Below, in pieces: positions 55,784 through 64,000 of a stretch of DNA of 64,000 bases. Numbering within the stretch: the first letter of the stretch is position 1; each line of letters begins with the position of its first letter. Below the pieces are notes generated by a model, which saw nothing but the letters and a program-made list of their open reading frames with translations, did no database searches and was not told where the DNA came from. Origin of the DNA: Hypomyces perniciosus (lineage: Eukaryota; Ascomycota; Sordariomycetes; Hypocreales; Hypocreaceae); assembly GCA_008477525.1 (NCBI GenBank), contig SPDT01000006.1, positions 2,507,501 through 2,571,500 on the forward strand, written 5' to 3'. The position numbers were made by a program, and so were the translations under genes.

Positions 55784-58700
55784 ATGACTTTGGCAGATCT
55801 CCCACAGTTGCCAGCTCCCCATGTGGAGTTGGCCAAGTATATTGCCCAGCATCCAGACAAGTCCATTGTCGAGATCATGGAACCGTACCGCAAGTACGAA
55901 GCCCAGCTCCGTGCCGTCTTTGCCCAGGATCGTCAAAATCCCATCCTCAATGACCCTTACATCAATGTTGTGCCTCTCTTCACCGAGGACACGAAGCACA
56001 TTACCACTCGTGCCAGAGACCTTGCTTCTGAGTCCGAGGAGGAAAAGGCCAAATACATCATGTCCTTGCCGGAGGACAAGCGCCGTCCGCATGGATCTCC
56101 AGCTACTGTGGCCAATCTAAGCGAATTCCAAAAGAACTTCAACATCTTCTCTGAGTCCGAGGAGGAAAAGGCCAAATACATCATGTCCTTGCCGGAGGAC
56201 AAGCGCCGTCCGCATGGATCTCCAGCTACTGTGGCCAATCTAAGCGAATTCCAAAAGAACTTCAACATCTTCTCTGAGTCCTCCCTTGCTGAAGTTGATT
56301 GGAGCAACGTCGTTGCGGCTGGCTCCTCCGTCATCAACACCCTGTTGCCCGTTCCCAAGGAGTTCAATACTTCCAAGCGCAAACTTCGCGAATACTATCA
56401 CCAAAAGTTCTGCCCAGCATCCGATGTCGACCTCTTCCTTTACGGTCTCACTCATGACCAGGCCATTGAAAAGATCAAGCAAATTGAACAGGCCATTCGA
56501 GACTCTATCCTCAGTGAGGTCACTGTTGTTCGAACCAAATATGCCATCACCATTGCCAGTCAATATCCCGTTCGCCATGTGCAGGTATGTTCAGCGAGGC
56601 GCCTTAAAAGTCGTTCTAACCTCTTACACTAACGCTCTCAGATTGTTTTACGTGTGTACAAGTCTGTCAGTGAGATTTTGACTGGCTTCGACATCGATGC
56701 TGCAGGCGGCGCCTACGATGGCAAGCAAGTCTATGTGACCCCCAGAGCCCTTAGCAGTTTCATCACGCAAATCAATCACGTCGACCTTACCCGACGTAGT
56801 CCTTCATATGAAAATCGACTGTCCAAGTACTCACACCGAAACTTCGAGGTCTATTGGCCTGAGCTCGATCGGACACGTATCGATCCAACCATCTTCGAGA
56901 GGAGCTTCCAGAGGACTCTGGGACTAGCTCGCCTGCTTGTCTTGGAGCGGCTTCCCACAAGTCAAGCCCGTGAGACGTATCTGAACAAGAGACGTGAAGA
57001 ACGTGGCAGGCCCTTGGTGTATCGAAACAACTTCAGCCTCAGAGGAAACATCAAAGGCAACCATGAAGATGAAGTCGCCGACTGGCTTTCCGAGGAGGAC
57101 ATCAGCAACTATCACACCTTCACCGTTCCATACGGTGAACATTTTACTGCAAAGCGGATTGAGAAACTCTGCTATACCAGAGACCTGCTTCTCAACGCTG
57201 AGTGGAACCAGTCAAAGGACCGCCAAGTGTACTTGCATCGTCATCCAGCCTTCTTTGGCAGAGTTGAAGACGTGATTGAGGATTGCTGTGGTTCTTGTCC
57301 CAAGGCAGTGACGCCAGAGGAGATCGAAGTAGCCGAAAAGGAGGCTGAGATCTATATCTCTGGCAAGGTCTCCTTCCTTATCGATGATCCTGGCAGACAG
57401 CAAATCGGATCATTCAACCCATTGACAGAGCAAGACTGGACTGACATGGCATACGTTGGAAACACTGCCAGGCTCTGTCAATCAATTGTTGACAATGATA
57501 TCGATGACGTTCTCAATTGGCTGTCTCAAGAAGGAGCAGATCCCAATCAACGAGACTATACTGGAAGAGCTCCACTTCATCTTGCTGTCATGACTTCTAG
57601 TCCGGAGATCGTGAAGTGTCTTATCGACCATGGCTCTCGCTTGACGGCACGTCTAGCAGATGGCAAGACTGCCCTGCATATAGCTGCTGCAAGAGGAAGC
57701 ACCGAAATCATCAAGATTTTGATGGAGAAGAGCATTGAGAATGAGGAGGCCGAGGAGGAGAGGCAGGTGAAACGTCGACATGCAGCAAAGGTTGGCGATT
57801 CCAAGGATGGCAAGGAAGAGACATCCCAGGAGGATGCCGCCGCTGCTGCTGATGAATCAGAAGAGGACTCCGACAGCGAGTTGATCGATGGAGCGGATAC
57901 GGAGACAGATGTCCATTCTATTGCCACAGGCTCGTTTGTCAAAGTTAAGAAATCAACAGACGATGTGGATGAAGATGTTGCCCTAGATGAATCGGCAGAT
58001 GAGCCGGACTATTATCAGATCGACGTTCTAGCATGGGATATTTCATGCTCTCCTCTTCACCTTGCCATTGCAGGAGGAAATGAGGAGGCTGTCAAGCTTC
58101 TCTGCGATGTAAGTGCTGGATATATCGTCATCGTGTCATAGATGAATTTATCCGTACCCATGCTAACTTCCTTCCAGTACGGAGCAGACTCAATTCTTCC
58201 TGTCAAGTTTCTCAGCAACAATCACCCCGACACTGCTGCCATTCTGACCTTGACTCTCGCACTTTCCCTCCCCCTTGAAAAGGCAAAGTCCATGGCCCTC
58301 CTCCTTCTCAAACTCGGCGCCACATCTTCGCAGGCTGACGCTGATGGGTGTACTGTTTTCCACAAATATGTTGCGAGTGGCAAGATGGAGATGATTGATG
58401 CCCTTATGGACAATGACAAGACCGGCATCAAGACGGCCATAAACCACTTGCTGTTCGAGGGCTACTCATGGAACTCCGATACAATTGCACCACTTCACAC
58501 TGCGTTAGAGCAAAGCGATCCCATTCTTGTGCTCAAGATGCTGGAAGCTGGTGCCAACGTCCAGATTGATTTCGACACTTGGCTGAAGGCTGCCAAGGTG
58601 TCTCCATTACAATCCGAACAGTTGAGGGATCTTGAGCAGAACCAGAGGAAATACAAGGAGTCTCTGGAGCAGCCCCTCATTGCAGCCATTCGTTCGGGTA

Positions 58701-61675
58701 ACGCAAAGGCCGGAATGAAGCTTCTGGAGCACGGTGCTGATCCCAATGCCATTACTTCTGATGCACAGGCGGCGATATTGGATAAGTATCGACGTAGCTG
58801 GACCTTGGGACAAACTGCTTTAGATATTATCCGGCAACTGGTTGAGGATTTACGCACATACAGTGGACAGAAACCAACCATCCAGAAACCCATGGAGCGT
58901 CCAGGTATTGGTACCTATCTGCAAAAGTTCGAACCCGGAACTTATCAATACTGGATGGTTTCCAATGGCATTAAGTCACAGGAATCATACTACAAGACTG
59001 GGATGGAAAATTGGCAGAAAGAAGAGGAGAGAGTTGCCACACTTAGGGGCGCTGTTGAAAAACAAGAGGCCATCAATGAAGCGATCTCAGATCTCCTGGA
59101 TTTCGAAAATGCTCTCATCGCCAAAGGTGGCAAGACTTTCGTTGAGTGCTATCCTGATATCAAAACTGAGGGACGCCGGAGCACCCCCTGGCATAGCGCC
59201 GAGCAGACCAATCCGACGAACTATGAGTATGTTTTCTCATTCAAAAATGATAAGGACATCACCGAGGCAAGGAGGGATAGTTATATCAAACTGTGAGTAT
59301 CATTATTTCGCAATCTTCATCGATCAAAACTGACATTCGGCTTCAGGATGGAGGCGGCATGGGCCGGAGATATCGAGACCATCAAATCCCTCACACTCCA
59401 AGCTTGGGGTCCTGATCAAGACCAGCCACCCTTGATGATGGCAATAACTGACAACAATTTCAACTCACCCTTCTCTCTCGCCTTCCTTCGCGGGCATCAT
59501 GAGGTTGCCCAGGCGATCCTGGAGATTGTCAAAGCTCAGTGGTCACCACCTGAAAAGGACCAGGTTCGCTATAAGATGCAAACAGATGATGAGAATGAGG
59601 ATGAAGAGTATAGCGACGAGGAAGAAGACGCTGGTGATTCGGACAGCGAGCCCCGAATCGTGTCCGAGAAGGTCAGCCAGAAGTTCACCATTGACGACAT
59701 CGGCCAGATCTCCATGCAGGTCAAATCTCACACCAGGCCGCTGAAAATCATTTGTGATGCTGTACCGGGTATTACGATTGAAGAAGACGAAGAGGTCAAT
59801 CTCAGTGGTTCTAGGAGCCTTTTCATCCATGTCATGGAAAAAGACGACATGGCTGGTCTCAAGGCCCTTCTGGATATGGCCCAGCAATATGCAGGCCCAG
59901 AAACACCCAGCGATGACGATGAATATGGAGGCAGATTCAACTTTTCTCAAGCAGACTTTCTCTGGGCAGTTCGGAACGGAAAGACGCAGGCACTCGGAAT
60001 CATCATCAAGCGAACTGGTGCGGGAATTCCCCTGGATCACCTTGTCAAAAAGAGTGGCGTGGAAATAAAGCAAAAGCCACGATACTACCAAGGCTTGACA
60101 GTCTATGGAAAGAAGAGGTATGGTTGAAAAGAATCTTGATTGGTCTATCGTGAAATACTAACCTCTTTGCAGGAAGGATTGGGCTACAGCTGGTCGTAAC
60201 ATGGTTGTCAGAACGACTGGACTGAAGACGCCTCCCCTCTTGCACGCCGCCATGGATGGACGTATTGAGGGTGTTGAATTCTTTTTGAGTGATACGCCCC
60301 ATCGCCTATACAGCGAATTTTCCAAGTCCAAGGCTGCCTCTGAAGATTCCAGACTCAAACACCTGAAAGACAGTCCTGGTGGCTTTGATCGGGCCATATC
60401 CAAATGGCTAGGAGCAGACAGTAAGTGACATGCATGCCTGGGAACACACGCATACTAACAACCACAATAGACGATTTTGTTCTGCACTGTGCTCTACTTG
60501 CCACGCCAAGTGAGCATTCTATCGAACTGATCCAGTATCTCATCGAGACCTGCCCTGACTCTCTTGAAAAGAAGACTTCACAGGGCGACACTCCTCTAAT
60601 GATGGTGTGTCGGCTTGGTCGACCGCAATATGTCAAACTGCTTGTGGAGGCAAACGTGGACCAGTCCACCCGCAACCACAAGGGTGAAAACATCCTGCAC
60701 GCGGCCGTAGCTGGCAATCCCAAAGCCGATCAACTTCGCCGTCTGCTCGATCTACTTGACGCTGACCTTCGCAGTCATTTATTCCTGCAGCGCAAGAACC
60801 TGCAGGAGAATGGCACCACACCACTACACGCTTGGATCTCGCAGGCCTGTGGTGTGCCTGTTGAAGTTGAGAATGGCGTTACCAGAAATCGCTGGCACAC
60901 CAACTACTCCTGGAAGCCATACAGCGACGAGAAAGACGTTGTGGCTATGGTGAAGCTCCTGCTGGAGTATTCCAAGGGCGAAGAACTGGACATGCTGAAC
61001 GGCGCTGGCGACACTTGTCTCCATACTGCTCTCATGTACGACCACATTTCAATCGCCAAGGCTCTCATCGACTTCAAACCCCAGATTCTCTACCGCGAAA
61101 ACGCCGTTGGTCGCACACCCGCTGAGGTGGCACACGATCGGTTCACGGCCGAACAATTCGCCAAGCCCAACAAGATTCAGAGGTGTCGCAATTTGAAGCT
61201 CGAGGGCTTCTCCAACTTGTCTCCCACCACGTTCATCGACGACGCAAGCGTCAAGGGCTTGACTGCAGAGCAGCTTAAGGAGAAGGTGGCGGCGCTTGGT
61301 CTCAGCGGCAACTACATAGCCAAGGAGGTGGCTGGCATTCTCCGCTCCATGGGCATTGACTCAAGTGAAGAGACTCTGGATGTGTCACTTCTCAAGAAGG
61401 TCATCTGGGACCTCTGCCATACCACAATGGAGAAGAATCCCGGCAAGCGTCGGTTGGTCAGCCTGAATGAGGCCAATGATGTGGCCAGGAGACTGGGCGA
61501 GAAGCACACGGGATCGCGGTATTTCTCCATCCAAGCTCGTGCCGAAGAGGATGATGATGAGAATGAGGAGGATAAGGAGACGGGCGATTTTGCGACCAAC
61601 CAGTTCCGCGTTAAGATTCACGACGCCTGGAAGATGTCGGAATTTGAGGCAAAGGAATACGGTGTTGAGAAATGA
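55784..61675 (+). CDS. Giant ankyrin-repeat protein with nucleotidyltransferase-like N-terminal motif
   Basis: Six exons: 55784-56584, 56642-58108, 58178-59292, 59347-60117, 60173-60420 and 60471-61675; 1868 aa. Residues about 82-166 contain an exact doubling of a 41-aa unit. AAGSS (178-182) and SDVDLFLYG (213-221) resemble the GS...DxD core of the nucleotidyltransferase fold, and GFDID (282-286) could supply the third acid. Ankyrin repeats follow: GRAPLHLAVMTSSPEIVKCL, DGKTALHIAAARGSTEIIKI, SPLHLAIAGGNEEAVKLL, then after a helical segment GDTPLMMVCRLGRPQYVKLL, ENILHAAVAGN and GDTCLHTALMYDHISIAKAL. Three acidic linkers interrupt them. I recall similar architectures in fungi and protists without a named function. 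All five introns have standard signals. No signal peptide or membrane span. Confidence 0.88.
56027..56281 (+). repeat. Perfect in-frame 123-bp tandem duplication in the ankyrin gene
   Basis: Copy 1 is 56027-56149 and copy 2 is 56150-56272, identical base for base, followed by nine bases of a third copy (56273-56281). The unit encodes 41 residues beginning SESEEEKAKYIMSLPEDK. The reading frame is kept. Zero differences at silent sites imply a very recent event or an assembly artefact. Confidence 0.95.
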
Positions 61676-61740
61676 GGAGGTTGTGGACAGCATCATGATG
61701 TTGTGGAATGAGGTACGATGAGTTTTCGGTAATATTGGAC

Positions 61741-61780
<40 letters not shown>

Positions 61781-62065
61781 ATGGTAACTTGAGTTTACTT
61801 CACTCAATACGAAGAGATGATTCTCCACTCTCAAACCAGTCATTGGGGGAAAATGATTGTTGGGAAGTAAAAGCATGAATAGGATGAGAAATGACCGAAA
61901 GAAAACCCATGCCTTATGCTTGGATATATGTTTCTGTTTGATGGATTGGAGAATCTCTGACCCCATTGAAAACAGCATCTTGCTTTCAACCCTAATAAAT
62001 AACGTCCCACCATCCTACATGTTTTCCATCTTTTTTTCATGCATTTTCTACCACCCGAGACCAAA
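61676..62065. other. Convergent 3' region with dinucleotide microsatellite
   Basis: 390 bp between the ankyrin stop and the Atg33-like stop. It contains (AT)10 at 61741-61760 followed directly by (GT)10 at 61761-61780. No gene seen. Confidence 0.6.
61741..61780 (+). repeat. (AT)10(GT)10 compound microsatellite
   Basis: Twenty bases of AT repeats and twenty of GT repeats in the 3' flank of the ankyrin gene, read directly. Likely polymorphic; the alternating purine-pyrimidine run can adopt Z-DNA. Confidence 0.95.
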
Positions 62066-62890
62066 TCATGCAACGATAACCTTGGGCGCACCGTCTCCCC
62101 AGAGCCCAATCACAGCCATAGCAAACCCAAGCGCCGCAATGCCCGTCCGAGCAAGGTACGCATTCACCGCGCCCTCAACACTAGCCCTAACCTCCTCGCC
62201 ATTGACATCCTCAGTCTCCTCCTCGCTCGCCAAGTCAGCTTCGCTATGCGAATCACCGAGGACCTCGTAGCTGGCCTCCATCTGAGCTCGGGTTGAAGGT
62301 CGGCGCGGAGCGGCAGCGGACTTCAGACGCGGGGCATCGGGTTGAGGGAGGTAGTTCGGTGCGACGGCGGAGGCGACGGCCAGGAGGGATGTATAGAAGA
62401 GGTATGGGTGGCGAGAGGAGCGCGAGGACAAGACGAAGGCGAGGAAGAGAGGGGCTGCAGCGAGGGAGGAGAGGGCGAGGAGGGGGATGCGCAGGGAGGA
62501 GGTGAAAGACGTAAGGGCGTGGGCGGCTGAGGCGGAGGAAGGGAGTTGGAGGAGCGTTGGCAGCGTCAACGTCGAGACGGTATAAGACACGCCCTATATA
62601 TACGGAGTAGTTAGCGGTGATTTTTCGTAGTACTATATGTGTAGAGGAGAGATGGAGGGCCATTGTTTGTTTGTTTGTGTGTTTGCTTGGTTGTCTCTCA
62701 CTCCCACCATTGCGAAGCTGAGGTGAAGCTGCAGCTCCTCACGAACAGGAGGGGAAGAGAGGGACATGCATAATGCCCAAACGGGTTGCGAAGAGAATCA
62801 CCAACAGCAGCAGCATGCAGTACATACCGTCAGCAAACCGAGGGACACAGTGCCCACAAACTTGAGGAACGAAACCCCCTTGTTCGCCAT
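62066..62890 (-). CDS. Atg33-like small mitochondrial membrane protein
   Basis: Two exons, 62890-62828 and 62593-62066, joined over a 234-nt intron (GTATGT...CTAAC...TATAG); 196 aa, the same size as yeast Atg33 (197 aa). The joined start, VSFLKFVGTVSLGLLTGVSY, forms a first hydrophobic segment. Further spans are IPLLALSSLAAAPLFLAFVL, HPYLFYTSLLAVASAVA and TGIAALGFAMAVIGLWG, about four in total. An acidic loop (SEADLASEEETEDVNGEE) lies before the last span. Yeast Atg33 is an outer-membrane protein that promotes mitophagy in stationary phase; assignment here rests on length, topology and recalled fungal annotation, so it is tentative. The acceptor region of the intron contains a TACGGAGTA motif (62601-62609). 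Confidence 0.65.
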
Positions 62891-63440
62891 GGTTTACTTT
62901 GTTGTTGGGGGGAAGACCTTTTGCACAAAGCAGCGAGAATGACTGAGAGGGGATGAAAGAAATTGGAAAAAGTGGTGATGGCCCATATGCCAAATGGCTG
63001 CTGGGAATCAAGAGTCACGTCATGTAAATGGGCAGCGATAGTGGGGAAAAGGCTCTGATCTGCACTACCTAGTATTCCGTAGGCACCCAAAGCACCTAGT
63101 AAGCTACGAGTACTAGGTACTACTGGAGGTACCTGTAGGTCCCCACATTTAGGCGAGAGCGGCGCTCGGGAGACTCACTGGCTCGGATCACGTGGTGCAG
63201 CTGGCCGACACCTGGCGCAGCAGCTGCCACGCGAAAACTGGGTCCCAGACCAGAGCTCTCAAAACTGCGCGATCCACACCTCCAATTTTTCTTCTTTCTC
63301 TCTTTCAACTCAACCATCGCCATACATACACTACTCTCGCCATGAGGCAGTCAGATGTGTCAGCCTGCTAACTATACAGACCGCAGCTCGATGCATACAC
63401 CTTTCGGTACGTTCCATATCTTTTACCTCGCACCAATCCC

Positions 63441-63470
63441 AAGACCACATCACGCATGTGGTGTGGTCTT
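63441..63470 (+). repeat. 13-bp-stem hairpin
   Basis: AAGACCACATCAC (63441-63453), loop GCAT, then GTGGTGTGGTCTT (63458-63470) pair over 13 positions. The only non-Watson-Crick pair is T/G, which is a stable U-G wobble in a plus-strand transcript but an A/C mismatch in a minus-strand one. Confidence 0.8.
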
Positions 63471-63974
63471 GCCCCCAGCTTCTCACATATGATGAGCAAT
63501 ATACAACCCCTTTGCTTAATAGGAAGAGCCGTCTGAGACTACCTCCGAGCGGGCGCGTTTTCGCGTGCTCTGCTCCTCGGTTGCCCTGGCAGGATTCCGG
63601 CCGCGGGAGATTCCTCCATGTGCTTGGCTTGCATCGTCATATGCCTGACCTCGGACTGGTGGTTGGTGCCCGTAAGGTTGGCTTGCTTGTGGTGATGGGG
63701 GTCGTTGTGCTTTTAAATTGGGTTTCTGAAATTGAGATTCAACCACCTCGTTTTCGCTTTTCGCTTTATATCTGCATGAGTGCTAACACATCACTCAGTC
63801 CTAGGTAGCTCGATAGACATACGACGAGTATCTCCTAATCACTAGTCATAAATTCATAGCCAGTATCGGCTCCCAATACAAATAGCTCAGCTAATAGAAT
63901 ACATTTTCCATCGCGTTCCTGTATCATTGACGCCGGTTCTATCCATCAAAAATCTCATGTTTTGTGACATTGCC

Positions 63975-64000
63975 CTACACGTCGCTATCATCGCTGTCTC
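63975..64000 (-). CDS. Possible C-terminal end of a minus-strand gene, cut by the window
   Basis: Reading inward from the edge on the minus strand, seven codons DSDDSDV precede a TAG at 63977-63975. An acidic Asp/Ser tail is a common protein end, and the DNA beyond looks like a 3' UTR. This is too short to be sure. Confidence 0.2.

Larger units (their letters stand above)
62891..64000. other. Unresolved right end with possible 5' leader
   Basis: No complete gene can be supported. Around 63280-63345 a CT-rich, C/A-rich stretch leading to CTCGCCATGAGG looks like a plus-strand leader, but the ATG frame stops after nine codons. A minus-strand open frame (63746-63516) is Pro/Gln/Ser-rich with TRKRARSE, and could be a last exon, but I could not connect it to an upstream exon. 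CACGTG is at 63189-63194. Confidence 0.35.

Noticed and set aside
62293..62530. Arg/Gly-rich plus-strand frames opposite the Atg33-like gene
   Set aside because: Antisense shadows of the Ala/Pro/Leu-rich membrane protein, with no splice or leader context.
1..64000. tRNA or 5S rRNA genes
   Set aside because: I looked for GGTTCGANNCC-type B boxes with matching A boxes outside coding exons and found none; a tRNAscan-SE run would settle it.
1..64000. Secondary-metabolite or defence gene cluster
   Set aside because: No synthase, P450, transporter or regulator grouping is seen; neighbouring genes are unrelated housekeeping functions.

Overview
This is nuclear DNA from a filamentous ascomycete. 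The genes carry short introns (about 50-230 nt) with GT donors, CTAAC/CTGAC branch sites and AG acceptors. The intergenic DNA is rich in a short TACTCCGTA-type motif. Several products are fungal: Kar9, a QDE-3/Sgs1-type RecQ, Drn1, NimT/Cdc25 and an Atg33-like protein. Protein wording points to Sordariomycetes, probably Hypocreales; this is inferred from recalled family sequences, not from a search. I found no transposon, rRNA, tRNA, CRISPR or secondary-metabolite cluster.

Layout, left to right: UTP20 (-), DRN1/CWF19L1 (+), CDC25/nimT (-), a 4.4 kb gene-free stretch, POL5 (+), proteasome alpha-7 PRE10 (-), an unknown 260-aa protein (+), RanGAP RNA1 (-), cytochrome c1 CYT1 (+), a Cys-rich unknown (+), 26S ATPase RPT1 (-), chaperonin CCT4 (+), a small coiled-coil protein (+), copper chaperone COX17 (-), an Hsp20 protein with an RGG box (+), an unknown 520-aa protein (-), a 3.3 kb gene-free stretch, KAR9 (+), RecQ helicase (-), a DUF1275 membrane protein (+), a very large ankyrin protein with an N-terminal nucleotidyltransferase-like motif (+), an Atg33-like membrane protein (-), and an unresolved right end.

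Most genes are housekeeping: ribosome biogenesis (UTP20, POL5), RNA turnover (DRN1), proteostasis (PRE10, RPT1, CCT4, Hsp20), respiration (CYT1, COX17), cell cycle, nuclear transport and spindle (CDC25, RNA1, KAR9), and genome stability (RecQ). They do not form one pathway cluster. The arrangement itself is striking: strands alternate almost perfectly, giving eight divergent pairs with shared upstream regions. I joined exons by eye from splice signals, reading frame and family conservation; exon coordinates are given in each entry. The least ordinary locus is the ankyrin gene at 55784-61675, which has a perfect in-frame 123-bp tandem duplication next to a possible nucleotidyltransferase core.
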